Assembly: GCA_002633005.1 (NCBI GenBank)
Contig: NMRA01000017.1
Coordinates: 476,199 to 540,198 of the forward strand
Length of the DNA stretch: 64,000 nt
Origin: Phoronis australis
Taxonomy: Eukaryota; Phoronida; Phoronidae
Direction of reading: 5' to 3'
Position numbers and translations under genes: made by a program. Of the stretch, positions 12,201 to 22,033 are shown piece by piece. The notes under the pieces were generated by a model. That model was not told the DNA's origin. It did not search any database and saw only the letters and a list, made by a program, of their open reading frames with translations. Numbering within the stretch: position 1 is the stretch's first letter; each line of letters starts with the position of its first letter.

Positions 12201-15200
12201 GTATTTTGTCTCACTGATGACAGTTATTGTACACTGCATATACTAAAGGCTATCAAGACAAACTCTCATCATGAAAATGACTCAGGCTGCACTTACATTT
12301 GTAGACCGCTTGTGTCTTGCTGGTTCCTTCCTTACTGCAACTGAGGTTTTCCCGTCAGCATGGCATATACCTTGATTGCACACACTACCCTCCTGGCAAC
12401 AGTGCAAGTGGTCATCACAGCAGACCGCCTAGTGTGCATAGAATAAAATCATAATTTCAATACCCACCTAATACAGCAGTGGACAGCTCACAAGGGAAAA
12501 AGTGCAGTATGAACCAGGAAAAGTGGCAAAGTGTAAATGATGTACTTGGAGTTGACACATTTATTAGAGTTAATCAAGGGCAAGAGTTTCAGACTGGCAA
12601 GCCAGTGAACTGCAAGTCTGTTTCAGCAAAATCGTAACAAACTTCATCTATGTGCACCCTGGAGTGAACACCATGTTCAGCCAGTAAGCCAGTTTTCACA
12701 AACCTTTAAAAAGCAAAATCCACTTCCCAAAAGCAATTCATCAAACTGCAACTACAATATGCTTGCGTTGCTATGGTAACATTAAACTTCTGACAGATAG
12801 ACACCTGAAGCACTGCAGACATCGATAAAATAAATTAACGTGTAAAATATTTTTCAGTTGACAAACTTTTAATTAGTTTACAAAATAGTCCTGAGTAATT
12901 ATCCATCATAAATTAAAATTGGCAGCAAGAAAACATTTCAGACCATGATAATGCAAGACAAGGACTGGGGTTTGTTTATGGAGTCTTCAACACAGCGGCT
13001 ACAGATGACCTTAAGCACTGACATGGATTAGACACTACGACTACCAATGCATGTGACTGTGGTGTTGTGAACATCAAAAGCTCCTTATGATCAATATCCA
13101 CCACAACAGACAGCGCAACATGAAGAGCTGTCAGTTTGAGAATACTCAGCTAGAGCTTTGAATTCCCAAAATGTGCACAATTCATTATCTATGACTAACG
13201 TACAATTGACTTAATTATGCAATAGTGCACTAGCATCCTATGTTTTATTTACATCTTGCACGCAATGTTGCCGGTTTAATGTGCAACTCCCTCTACATTT
13301 AATAACCTGATTCAGTGGAACAGGGTAAATTCCCACCTCAATGTTTCACAAAATTTGCAACTCAATCCCACCTGATAATCAGTATACAAGTTCTTTGAGT
13401 TCAAATTCAAATTAGCAGTTTTGCATATTCATTTGCGCCCTCACAAAGTATGTACTGGCCACAAAATATAAGGTAACAACATGCATCTCATAAGAAGTAT
13501 AAGGCAAAAACATGCATCTCATAAGAAGTATAAGGTAACAACATGCATCTCATTAGAAGTATAAGGTAACAACATGCATCTCATAAGAAGTATAAGGTAA
13601 CAACATGCATCTCATTAGAAGTATAAGGTAACAACATGCATCTCATAAGAAGTATAAGGCAACAACATGCATCTCATAAGAAGTATAAGGCAACAACATG
13701 CACCTCATAAGAACTTTAAAAAGAGAGCACGAATATCAAAGCTAAGTAAACGTGGGAGTTCTAAGATCAGATTACTGGCACAACTGTTGATAATCCCATC
13801 AATGGTGTTTGTGTTCTCAGTGATTGCCTATTGTATGTCAAGATCACTATACAACATACTAACATTTTCAAATGGACAGCATCCCCAGTTACCATCAGTC
13901 ATTTTGCAGCAGGTCATCTGTGATGGGCAGTAGGCAGTGGCGTTACATTGCACTACATTCACAGACGCAATTGACTCCATTTTCAGCCCTTGTTGACTGC
14001 CACTACGTGATGTGTGGGACTACAATAATGAACAGATGATTATATTCATGAGGTGGTAACAGTTGAGGCACAGATACATGCATGTTTACTGCTTCATGAT
14101 ATTCACTACGTGCACACTTTGATGGTCCTGAAAAATGATTGTTGTGCATAGTTGTTAAGGACACAATGCCTCATTTTAGCATCAAATTTAACAACACAAA
14201 CGTGAAAGCGCGAGTGTTCAAAACATGCAGAACTACTTGTAGTTTGGACGCAACACCTCATTTTCAAGCACAATGGCGAATTCATGCAAGTAGTGAACAA
14301 TGTGCAAGATGACGCCAAAATAATTAAGTGATTATGTGAATGCCCAATTAGACTGTAATTTTAAAATGTTCATAAATTTGCCATAACAAAAATTTCAACA
14401 AAATGATCTTTGCAGCCTGGCTGCATCTTTAGTACAGAGCAGTACGCCCCTTTTATTGACAAAAAACTGAGTTTTTATCTACACTACATCCCTTTATATC
14501 ATTGTTTAGGCCAGGAATTCGAAAGAACTGCATTTTATTGTCATAAAATCAACTAATATTGTGTCTTGAGTGATGAAAAAATGCTGATACAGAATTTGGC
14601 TATATAAACCGCCTATTTCAGAAACGGGTTCCACTTGTTGCCATGGATTAATATCAATTATTTTCTGGAAATATTCAATTCTTCAATTTATCTAGTTCTC
14701 ATTACATTGGCATTTCATGATTAACTTTTAACGAATCATTATGACACAATGACCATAATCTCCACACTGGTACCTGTTCTATACCACACGTCTTCAAAGC
14801 GTCAGGTGATGACCATTGCTCCACGGCAGTGCCACCCCAAACAGACTCCACCAGCCCTATAGGATACTTCAGCTGGTTGTACAAGTACCGGCCGTACAAC
14901 CAACAAACAGCAGAGAAGTAAGACCACTTTGCAGCGGGCGCCACAGCAGCTGAAATAACAGATTGAAAAAACCGCATTAGAAAAAATTTACACCCAACAC
15001 AAAATACCACAGGCACCTATCCGAGATGAATATGTAGATCCATAAAATATTTCAGTTTTTGTACATTTTCAGTAGGGATGCCCTAATATTTGGTTCAAAA
15101 CATCCATTTTACAATTCAAAAACACTTTTATATTTTGTAAAATTACAAGTAAAGTATTTTCAGTCGCGCTATTATACTGTCAGTCACACATGGGGAAACA

Positions 15201-18200
15201 AACTTACAAAATTTTAACTTATACCTCACTGGTCTGATGACAACTTTTGGGGTCTAAAAATTGTTCAAATAACTCAGCAGTTATATCAATTAATAACTGT
15301 AAAAGAGTGAATGGAAACCCAGCAATACAATCAAGAATTTATTTTGTTAAAAACTGAAATCAAAAAGAGGTAAATTTAGTTTCTGCAGCAGAAAGCAAGA
15401 TACTAAAATTTTAACACGTTTTAAAAACTGCACTAAGTTCACATCAACAGGTACATTTTATGAAACTGGACGCTGAGGGCACTCACCTTTAGAGGAAACA
15501 GACCACCTCTCATCAATCTTTGATAAGTCAAGCAAGGGGATTTCTGATGTGACCTCTGTAGTTTTGAACAAACGAATGTTGGGATAGTTGTCGGCAGTGG
15601 CAATTTCTGCAGTGGCATTGGCCAACTGAAATTTTTGAAAAGTGTAACTTTTGAAGCAAACTCATACAAGCCTTTGACTTCTAATGAACTCAGATAGAAA
15701 TACAAGGCATTCTTTTTTACTATCACACATAAAGTTGTGGGCTGAAGCAATCAACAAAACATCCCACTCCCAGGGCTTGGAATGACCAATGACGAAAAAC
15801 GCGGAAACTTTTACGGCCCAAATCATGCGCGCTACCCAGCCTTGAAGTGATCGGTGTGAACCTTTCCCCGACAAAAATTGGGAGGATTAAAAAAATATAA
15901 AAAAATGTTACCACCATCAGTAGCATGCGTCTGCGTCCTTTTCGGTCGTCCATCCACTCCGAACCCACACATTTTTGGCTGCAGAGCCGTAGTATTTGTC
16001 GCCGTGGTTTACAATAACACGAGTCGCCATTGAAAATCCCACCACGCTATCCCAGATGCCCAGGCAATGTTGACAATTTACGTTCCTCCGAAACATAAAG
16101 AGCAACTTCCGCTTTTCGAGGTGAACGTAGTCTGCAACGCCGCGGTAAGAAAGGAATTTGCCGCAGAAATTTTATATCAAATCTGATTTTTTTTTACACG
16201 GAAATATAATAAATTGCGCGGACAGAACATTTGAAAAAAGCGGAAATCCGCGTTAAATTCCAAGCCCTGCACTCCGCCCAACATGACCACAGTTTGCCCA
16301 GGTCACACCTAATCCTGAATTAAAAAGAACTCTCTGATACAAAACGCAACGTCTGATATCTAAGAAATATGATGAACGACAAAATCGACCGTATCCAAAT
16401 CTTTGGAATAAAAACTCAATTTCAGCTTGAATTTCGGTGTCCCAATTTTTAGATCATTTCCCAAACTCGAGAATTTTTATCACAATTAAATTTAATTGAC
16501 TTTTAAGTCAAAAAATTATTTAGTGTCACCAAAAATCAATAAATTGTTGATCTGTATTCAAAACCATACCAATTACCATGTTCTGGTATAAGTTTTGCCC
16601 TGCAAATGAAACTATACCTAATTACAGTGCCATCTAATGGTACCTCATACATGCCTGTAGGAATTAATTTCCATGCATTGAAGTCATCATTTCCAAATCA
16701 TAAATATGCCACAAGAAGTCATGAAACAAAGAAACTGATCGCATTCTGTAGGAAAAGGTCTACTCTTTCTGATGGCATTATTTAGTTGTCTCAGTTCAAC
16801 ACTGGCTCTTCCTGACAATGTCTTCCTGATAACAAGCATAACATAAATGGAAGGATATAGTACGATTAGTAATTTCAAATCAGCGCGACGTCAGATTGTG
16901 TTTGGTAACCTGGGTAAATCCCCCATGTCGTCACCAAGTCGTCGTTGCGAGTATCTAAGTCAGGCAATCATTCTCCCGAACTTTGTTTCAAAGTTCGAGT
17001 TGACTTCCAAACTTTAACTCACTAACAGTTTTCCAAGATTCATTACCTTTCGTTCACAGTTGCTCCATTTATTTCGTGAAATCAGTGCATTTGCCACCAC
17101 AGCAGTCAGCAAAAATCAAACACGCACTTAAATAACAATAAGAACTAAACAGACGAAAGTCGGAAATGCTTGGCAAGATCAGTAAAACACGTGCCTCCAG
17201 TGTATGCAATTGTCTGCGTTTCCAATAATGGCACGGCATTTTTTTTAGTCAACAATTTCGATGTTACATCTGGTGACCTCAGATTTCCTTTGGAGACCTG
17301 GGATTTTGTTGCTAAATGCGACTTGGTGTGAAGTGTCAAACACTGCAAATGTTGACCTATTATATTACTGTATATTATTTTCCATCAAATCAACTTTAGC
17401 CTGCACATACTTAAACTGTTGCCACATTTTCCCTGTCAAAGCTCACCATGTTCATTGAGAACTGCATGTTACTCTGGCCTCCGCAGACCCAGACATCGCC
17501 GAACAGCACGTTACTAAGTGTGACTGTCTCCATTGTCTTAGTGTCCTTGACCCTGAGTGTATAAGGTCCACCAGCAGGGGTCGCTGCCAACAGGAAACTC
17601 CAGACTCCAGTCATTTTGGCAAATGTTGGATAGTAACCTACAAAGTATTTTAGATCAGACAATTTTTAAAAAAAAATCAGCAATAACTAGACAATAAATC
17701 CAATCACAAATCCCTCTCACTGGAGTTCAGGTGTATACAGTAGTACTTAATGTGCAAGCCAAAACATTTTGGTGCAGTTTCAGATTGACAAAACCAAACT
17801 TCCAGGCAAACTGTACATGAGAAGTTTTAGTGCAAATGGAGTGCATTTTTCTGAAAGTGTGATCATAAAACCATATTGCCTAGAATATATCATCCTTTTA
17901 GTCAAAAATATACCAGCATACCAGGAACAATTATTCCAGTGCAAGGTCTTTCTAATGAGAAAGTGACCCTTTTAATTTTAGATGCCAGTATGGTCAATGA
18001 TTCACAGAACCCCCACAGTGCACCCAAAGTTATCCGCAAATTATGCATCAAAGCTACCTGTCTTAATCATGACATTTTTTCATTATCGTAAATACTCTCA
18101 CTATTAAGAATCGTCTCTTTACTTAGTTCATCTCTCTTAGTCAAACTTTCCCCATTCTTCATCATTTATTTTTCGTCTTAATTCTCAACCTGTTTTAATT

Positions 18201-20790
18201 GTATCTTCTTTACGTATATTTAATTGTTGTTTTATTAGTTCATAGTATAATAATACTGTTTTTTGTTGTTGAGGGCCCACTTGGAAAGCAGTGCAATCAT
18301 TGAAGAGGCCATCCTCATTTTAAATATCACAATAAAGAAATAACTAAAATAAAGCTATATGATGACATTGTTGAACAATGTTTCCGACATCTTCCTGCAA
18401 TCAAATTTATCCAGGTCATAAGGTCAAGACACCAATAAAACATCTCATTTCCTTGATAACCAAATTTTCAAATTGATAGAATTCAAATCGCTTGCAATAA
18501 GGATATACTTACCCGGCTTGACAATAGTTGAGTAAGAGTCCTCGAGTCCATTTTGAGATTGCATAGTAAGGGTCAGCTTGTTGCCAACAGTGCCCACACC
18601 CCAAACTTTGGCTTGTTTTGGAGCCTTCTGAAGCACCATATTACTGCCATAGTATGAGGCAAAGGCCAATGGACTGTCATCTAAAAAGAGCATCATTGAA
18701 TTGATAAAATAAAATGCATTTTGTTGATAGTTTATCACAGAATGCAAGCCATATTCATTAATAATTCAGTTTTATCACCCTATACAATGACAAAGTTTTA
18801 AATGTTACAAATTTTCTTTTTGTTTTCCACAGTATTTTAACACTGTTGTCAGTAGAAGGGATTTAGTTTTATGGTAGACATAGAACAGTAGCAGCAGCAG
18901 CAGTGTTAGGGGAATCTTATCTAGCACATGTTTATAAACATGACATCACATTTGGCCTGAATCCTGGCCAACATGAACACAGTAGGTAAACGTTCTCCAG
19001 TTTGGAACAGTAACTAAACTTTGGGACACAGGAATTCAAACAGAAAGTGAATTTCTTGATTCTATAGATTGGGACACGATTGGTTTATGTGTTCATCAAA
19101 CTTCTCAAATTTCAGATAGAGTTTTTTTGAACCGACAGAGTCTGAGAACAGAATTGAAAGTTCATAAAATCGACGAAAATGGCTGCTAAGGGAACCATTT
19201 CAAGCATTCTAATGGTGTGCAACATGAAGATGAATGTATGAGTATTTGTCATTGCTCATTTTTGAATTTGGGACGAATATTGCATATTTCTATAATTTGG
19301 TGCAAGCTCTGATCTTGATTAATTAATTTTTACTGTGTCCCAAACTAAAGAAAATGGTAACAACAGGCAATGATTGTAAAATCTCTTCTATTCAAACAAA
19401 AATTCCATTTTCGTTGTTTTTAGGGATTCTACGATTGTTGAGGACACCCAAAATTAATAAAAATCTTCATGTTACAGAACTTGAACATCGAAAACTATAA
19501 ATATTGGTACTACACAAGGTTGGGTACCAGTACTTGATAACGCCAATTCGAAAACGATCATGAATAACATCATTAGGACATAGTTGGTTCTGGTCTGTAC
19601 CTTGAAGTTCTTACTACACAGTGCACGAGACATGCAGTTACGAGCAATTTCAAAAGTTCCTATCGGAAAAGAAGGAAGAAATAGCGACAAAAAGTAACTG
19701 GAAGAAATTGTTTCCGAAACACTGAGTTCAGGCTATATTTTGTGTTCAGCCCAACAATGAGTTTCACTTTTGCTTGGAAAGTGATCCGTTACAGTACAAG
19801 ATATGCCATACCAAGTACAGAAAAATTTGGGTAATGGTATGATATAATGTGCCACAATTTTGAGAACCAGTTTTCTCCACTGAATAACGTGCATCAAACT
19901 GGTTCTCAAAATGTGGGCACGCTATATGAGAATATTGCCCAAATTTGTACTTTCATGATGCGGCGGCCCAAAGAAAAATCAAACTGAGGTGCGGCGTACC
20001 TGAACAATTAGTTCATTATGCACTCAAAAGGACTGGCCAGAGTTCACCTTCCACATACTAGTTTACTTTCGGGCTACCTTTACCTTTATATTGTAAGATG
20101 TATTGTAATGAACTGGTACTATCAGGTGGGTTTGACAGATATAATTTGATAGCGTGCGCCGGTGCAGCTTATCAGAGTAGCAGAATTATAGTCTCTGTTA
20201 GGGTGTCTTACCTACTGATGCAGTTGTGCTTCCGGTGACTCATATCGAGCCTCTGTTAGCTACTCGCTAACGGGCAATTGCCTATTAGCTGAATGGTTAG
20301 CGCGCTTGCTGGTTTTATGGGGATCGCTGGTTCGATTCGCGGGTTGGGTAATCTTGGCTATTACTACTACCTATGCATAGCTAACGAATATGCATACTTA
20401 TTCCCACACCAAAAGATCAAAGTAGAATGATGAAAAAGGTCCGAATGATAATTGACAGGTGATTCTAAATTTGCTTTATAGCATTGGTGCAAAACTTTAG
20501 GCTATAAATGTACAGAAAAGCTTGTTAGGTTTCCTGGTTTCGCAGATGGCTCACCAAAGAGGATGACCTTGCAGCCAGTGGTCAGTGGTCGTTGTTGCCG
20601 GTGGACCACTGACTGATGTAGACCTAGTAAGCCAGCATTCTGCACGGTTAGGCAAATTAGAGATAACCTGTCTATGCGTCTGGAAACCGGGAAACGATAA
20701 CAAAAACGAACATGTCAACAAAATGTTGCATTTACCTGCATAACAGAGAGAGCAGATCAGGCCCAAAGCAACAAGTAAACGGGAGCTCAT
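82..20790 (-). CDS. SIAE: Sialate O-acetylesterase gene (8 exons seen, 3' end off the window)
   Basis: Seen: eight exons join in frame on the minus strand in the order 20736-20790, 18513-18680, 17447-17637, 15487-15625, 14774-14949, 1566-1701, 843-979, 82-248. All have AG/GT borders and compatible phases (1,1,0,1,0,1,0,2), giving about 389 residues. Known: SIAE is an SGNH-type esterase that removes O-acetyl groups from sialic acids in lysosomes or after secretion; the human protein is about 520 residues, so roughly 130 C-terminal residues lie beyond position 1. Support: a signal peptide, [12 protein letters not shown] near the N-terminus, GQSNMQ with the predicted nucleophile Ser about residue 130, a GG-[ST]-A-VEQWSS block, [31 protein letters not shown] and [13 protein letters not shown]. 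Odd: intron 5 is 13 kb and contains 13 granulin exons on the same strand in matching phase (see findings). Identification is very secure; whether the granulin exons belong to its mRNA is unknown. Confidence 0.93.
843..979 (-). CDS. SIAE: SIAE exon 7
   Basis: Phases 1 to 0. It begins by completing the YQGE motif and contains [19 protein letters not shown] and FPFGFVQ, matching the corresponding part of vertebrate SIAE. Confidence 0.92.
1566..1701 (-). CDS. SIAE: SIAE exon 6
   Basis: Phases 0 to 1. It starts [15 protein letters not shown] (variable loop) and continues with [20 protein letters not shown] and YQG, a highly conserved esterase core segment. It is the first SIAE exon after the granulin array. 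Confidence 0.93.
1702..3367. other. Intron between granulin array and SIAE exon 6; degenerate repeats
   Basis: No exon seen. It holds a GT-rich stretch (1908-1952) and, from about 2270 to 3060, a degenerate repetitive sequence with recurring phrases (AAAATCCATC, GCCACTAGGGGGC, AGATACTG). Related phrases recur at 4150-4500 and 7590-7990. Confidence 0.55.
3368..3514 (-). CDS. Granulin array exon 13 (last half-module; stop or splice)
   Basis: It encodes [20 protein letters not shown], the linker [13 protein letters not shown], then either VRVEN and a TGA (3370-3368) or a phase-0 splice at GAT/GTACGT (exon end 3386). The donor is a good consensus match and lies at the same phase as all other array introns. 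Between the TGA and SIAE exon 6 I found no AATAAA on the minus strand, only ATTAAA at 2190-2195 and 1962-1967. Either outcome is possible. Confidence 0.82.
   Translation of the reverse strand, partial: AVCCSDHVHCCPQGTTCDVSQGTCLSARGRVPWLRKMPAYQNDVRVEN
3368..14019 (-). CDS. Granulin-repeat exon array (13 exons, 11 modules) inside SIAE intron 5
   Basis: Seen: 13 minus-strand exons, 5' to 3': 13864-14019, 12297-12428, 10533-10655, 9778-10005, 9290-9514, 8766-8993, 8235-8459, 7041-7265, 6519-6746, 5734-5958, 5240-5467, 4750-4974 and 3386-3514 (or to a stop at 3368). Every exon is phase 0 at both ends. A granulin has 12 cysteines in a C-x-C-CC-CC-CC-CC-C-C pattern; here each module is split after CCPxPM, so a typical exon carries the second half of one module ([19 protein letters not shown]), a linker with KMPAIKKDT, and the first half of the next ([14 protein letters not shown]). 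Known: granulin repeats make up progranulin, a secreted growth factor and lysosomal protein cut in its linkers into single peptides. Inference: basic KK and RK pairs in the linkers are plausible processing sites. No separate signal-peptide exon was found between exon 1 of the array and SIAE exon 5. Copy number is uncertain because of a duplicated block and a single N at 7386. Confidence 0.9.
3951..4890. repeat. Duplicated block, copy A
   Basis: Near-identical to 7387-8375 (offset 3436) except for two small deletions here (about 28 bases near 4341 and about 30 bases near 4497). It spans granulin intron sequence and the 3' part of exon 12. The other copy starts exactly after a single N, so a false (haplotypic) duplication is likely, though a real tandem duplication cannot be excluded. 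Confidence 0.85.
4750..4974 (-). CDS. Granulin array exon 12
   Basis: 75 codons, phase 0/0, acceptor TTGTAG, donor GTATGC. The linker has [15 protein letters not shown]. Its 3' portion and the following intron are duplicated at 7387-8375. Confidence 0.86.
5240..5467 (-). CDS. Granulin array exon 11
   Basis: 76 codons, phase 0/0, donor [14 protein letters not shown] replaces the usual CDVSQGTC. The intron on its 3' side is homologous to the intron downstream of exon 4. Confidence 0.88.
5734..5958 (-). CDS. Granulin array exon 10
   Basis: 75 codons, phase 0/0. Second half [20 protein letters not shown], linker with [17 protein letters not shown], first half ending WGCCPVPM. Confidence 0.88.
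6519..6746 (-). CDS. Granulin array exon 9
   Basis: 76 codons, phase 0/0. Linker [11 protein letters not shown]; first half-module starts [14 protein letters not shown]. It has intact cysteines, acceptor TTCCAG and donor GTGCGT. Confidence 0.88.
7041..7265 (-). CDS. Granulin array exon 8
   Basis: 75 codons, phase 0/0, donor GTGCGT. The usual DGSWGCC reads GGSWGCC here (Asp to Gly), the only copy with this change. All cysteines are kept. Confidence 0.87.
7387..8375. repeat. Duplicated block, copy B (starts at a single-N join)
   Basis: Second copy of 3951-4890, beginning at the base after N 7386. It includes the 3' part of granulin exon 7. Divergence begins inside the exon. Confidence 0.85.
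8235..8459 (-). CDS. Granulin array exon 7 (in duplicated block)
   Basis: 75 codons, phase 0/0, donor GTATGC. The first half-module and downstream intron (7387 to about 8375) match 3951 to about 4890 almost exactly, while the second half differs. It lies next to the single-N join at 7386, so it may be an alternative allele of exon 12 rather than a separate exon. Confidence 0.75.
8766..8993 (-). CDS. Granulin array exon 6
   Basis: 76 codons, phase 0/0. The linker differs slightly ([17 protein letters not shown]). It carries second and first half-modules with all cysteines kept. Confidence 0.88.
9290..9514 (-). CDS. Granulin array exon 5
   Basis: 75 codons, one shorter than its neighbour because the linker reads KKDTDVQ. 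Phase 0/0, donor GTGCGT. It carries second and first half-modules ([19 protein letters not shown]). Confidence 0.88.
9778..10005 (-). CDS. Granulin array exon 4
   Basis: 76 codons, phase 0/0, donor GTATGT. Second half-module [20 protein letters not shown], linker with [11 protein letters not shown], then first half-module ending CCPQPM. Its flanking intron closely resembles the one beside exon 11, so exons 4-5 and 11-12 are related by a two-exon duplication. Confidence 0.88.
10163..10230 (+). repeat. tRNA-like sequence (tRNA pseudogene or SINE head)
   Basis: The ends pair as an acceptor stem (GACTTAA with CTAAGTC). It has an A-box-like AGCTCAGTGGTGAGAG and a B-box-like GGTTAGATTCC. The seven-base anticodon loop CTAGTGT would give AGT (Thr), but the loop ends GT rather than the usual purines and the B box is imperfect. 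More likely a pseudogene or SINE than a working tRNA. Confidence 0.5.
10533..10655 (-). CDS. Granulin array exon 3 (first half-module)
   Basis: Phase 0/0, 41 codons. The linker ([12 protein letters not shown]) leads to [14 protein letters not shown] and [11 protein letters not shown], donor GTGCGT. This exon and exons 1 and 2 are single-half exons. The later ones carry two halves, suggesting that an intron was lost in the unit that was then amplified. Confidence 0.84.
10656..12296. other. Granulin array intron (exons 2 to 3)
   Basis: No exon recognised. Contains the 24-base minisatellite at 11811-11974. The remainder is unique AT-rich sequence. Confidence 0.5.
11811..11974. repeat. 24-base minisatellite, 7 copies
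   Basis: Unit AAGCCCAGGGCAAGCAAGCT plus TAGG, seven near-perfect direct copies starting at 11811, 11835, 11859, 11883, 11907, 11931 and 11955. It stays open on the minus strand as an 8-residue repeat (CPGLPKLA), but no splice context suggests it is coding. Confidence 0.95.
12297..12428 (-). CDS. Granulin array exon 2 (second half-module)
   Basis: Phase 0/0, 44 codons, donor GTAAGT. It encodes [20 protein letters not shown], then a basic linker ending near RHKRSTN. It completes module 1. The Lys-Arg pair in the linker could be a protease site (inference). Confidence 0.8.
13468..13715. repeat. 31-base minisatellite, 8 copies
   Basis: Eight direct copies of a 31-base unit beginning ATAAGGTAACAACATGCATC, with GT/GC and AT/TT variants between copies, in the intron between granulin exons 1 and 2. 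The remainder of 12429-13863 shows no exon. Confidence 0.95.
13864..14019 (-). CDS. Granulin array exon 1 (first half-module)
   Basis: Acceptor TTGTAG, donor GTTAGT, 52 codons, phase 0/0. The N-terminal stretch of about 28 residues is hydrophilic ([11 protein letters not shown]) and is not a signal peptide. Then comes the first half of a divergent granulin: [14 protein letters not shown] followed by [11 protein letters not shown]. An internal ATG ([10 protein letters not shown]) exists but is not followed by a convincing hydrophobic core. Confidence 0.78.
14020..14773. other. Intron between SIAE exon 5 and granulin exon 1
   Basis: I read every minus-strand ATG in this interval. None opens a signal peptide joined to a usable donor. 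TATATAAAC at 14601-14609 is a TATA match on the plus strand and a weaker one on the minus strand. No clear promoter for a separate granulin gene. Confidence 0.5.
14774..14949 (-). CDS. SIAE: SIAE exon 5
   Basis: Phases 1 to 0. It contains [20 protein letters not shown], then [17 protein letters not shown], and ends KTCGIEQ at donor GTACCA. In human SIAE a short variable loop follows this Cys-Gly before the LWNAMIHP block. Here a 13 kb intron with granulin exons interrupts exactly that loop. Confidence 0.92.
15487..15625 (-). CDS. SIAE: SIAE exon 4
   Basis: Too short to stand out alone, but acceptor TTTCAG, donor GTGAGT and phases 0 to 1 fit exons 3 and 5 exactly. It encodes [20 protein letters not shown] and ends near WSVSSK. 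This is the segment that follows the nucleophile block in the family (N-A-T and R-L-F positions align with human SIAE). Confidence 0.87.
15626..17446. other. SIAE intron 3
   Basis: No exon or clear repeat recognised. Short open frames here lack codon or splice support. Confidence 0.5.
17447..17637 (-). CDS. SIAE: SIAE exon 3, nucleophile block
   Basis: Phases 1 to 0, 63 complete codons. The C-terminal part reads [16 protein letters not shown]; the Ser of GQSNMQ is the predicted SGNH nucleophile, with Asp of FGDVW just before it. Donor GTGAGC follows MNM. Confidence 0.93.
18513..18680 (-). CDS. SIAE: SIAE exon 2
   Basis: Acceptor TTTTTAG, donor GTAAGT, phases 1 and 1, 56 residues. It encodes the N-terminal beta-rich segment ([20 protein letters not shown]), a block conserved in animal SIAE proteins. 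Confidence 0.9.
19851..19920. repeat. Short foldback element, family 1
   Basis: Inverted arms of about 22 bases (left TTTTGAGAACCAG, right CTGGTTCTCAAAA, extended by GTGCCACA and TGTGGGCAC) around a short spacer. The same structure occurs at 22034-22111, with one arm at 31420-31436. Probably a non-autonomous DNA transposon (MITE). Confidence 0.75.
20286..20350 (+). repeat. tRNA-derived SINE-like sequence
   Basis: A-box-like TAGCTGAATGGTTAGCG (20286-20302) and B-box GGTTCGATTCG (20329-20339) at tRNA spacing, in SIAE intron 1. The stems are poor, so a SINE head or tRNA pseudogene is more likely than a tRNA gene. The rest of intron 1 (18681-20735) shows only the foldback element. Confidence 0.55.
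20736..20790 (-). CDS. SIAE: SIAE exon 1, signal peptide
   Basis: ATG at 20790 opens [18 protein letters not shown], a typical signal peptide with an Arg in the n-region, a hydrophobic core and a small-residue cleavage site. The exon ends in phase 1 at a GTAAAT donor. There is no nearby alternative ATG in this frame. The next exon continues with [12 protein letters not shown], where the mature protein begins. Confidence 0.88.
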
Positions 20791-22033
20791 TCTGCAACAA
20801 ACGCTTCCCCGTATTTGTCACGAGTGCACTACCGAATAGTCGATCTCGTGACAATAACTCGCCTTTGTTGACCAGTTAACGCATCGATAATAGAACGCGG
20901 ATGTTCAACATTGGATGTTTCTCATTGGTAGCCATGTTAGTTTGCAAGGGCTACAGCGATCCTGACGGGTGGGTGCAGGGTCACAATTGCTGTACGTGAA
21001 CTTGGAATCCTGCTTAATCTAAGATCGCGTATGCGTGAACTTGAAATACACGTGGGAACTTGACAAGTCAACTCAAAATAATCACGTTCACATTGATAAA
21101 AATTAGCATGGCACTAAATCAAATTACATGTTAATAAACTAATGTAAATTTCACTGAGCTAACCTCATTTCAACTATTGGCGATCTTATTCACCAAACAA
21201 TAATTGATTTAAACATTCACATATTTCCTGCGATTCGGTGGCACAAGTTACAGTAAAAGAGAAAATGGGTGATCGCGATGTCAGTAATAACAGAAATATT
21301 TACACTGAACAAAAATTCACCTGGTTCTCTTAATAAACATTCAATTTCAAGTTCATGCATACCGTTCTTGAGACAGCAAATCCTATCGTGTTCAAGAAGG
21401 TGAATGATATAGTGTTGTCCGCAATTCACCAACTTTCGTATATGGTTAATTCAGATTGGAAAAGCACCAAGTGGACTTTTGAGGTCGAATGGTAATGTTT
21501 TACCGAATTTTACGTCTGCAACAAAATTCACTGACTGAATTATGCACTACTTTTTATACCGAGATTAGCTAATAAATACAAAAACTTAAATTAACACGTT
21601 TTAGTTGATTTCCACACAAACATTTTCATGTAAATCAAGGATCAGTAAACCTTCTTTAAGTTATTATTAAGCATGATGCAAAAATATTTACTGCTTAAAA
21701 TGCGGAGAATCGATGAATCCGTAAAGTGCAACGTAAAAAGAGACCAACTTGATTAATCAATAATCTGAAAAAGGCTAAAAATTACTACTACGCACGAATT
21801 GTTGAATCGAGTCTATGAGTTAACTATAATGCAACGAATTTATGAATCTATAAACAAATGCAGTAAATGAACCCTTGAAATAGCATGAATTATTGACGGT
21901 GCGAGTAAGTGCTTTCGTAATATCGAAAAAATTAATAAAATCATTACCTGCTATTGACAACAAAGATGACTTTATTACGAAAAATTCATGAATTCAAAAA
22001 TGCCATCAATAGATGAGCCCGTAGAGACACAGT
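20791..22033. other. Upstream flank of SIAE
   Basis: 5' flank. A CCAAT box on the minus strand lies at about 20921-20925, 130 bases before the ATG; no TATA box was seen. The remainder is AT-rich with no exon recognised. Confidence 0.35.

Noticed and set aside
20286-20350. Functional tRNA gene
   Set aside because: A and B boxes are present but the acceptor and anticodon stems do not pair well.
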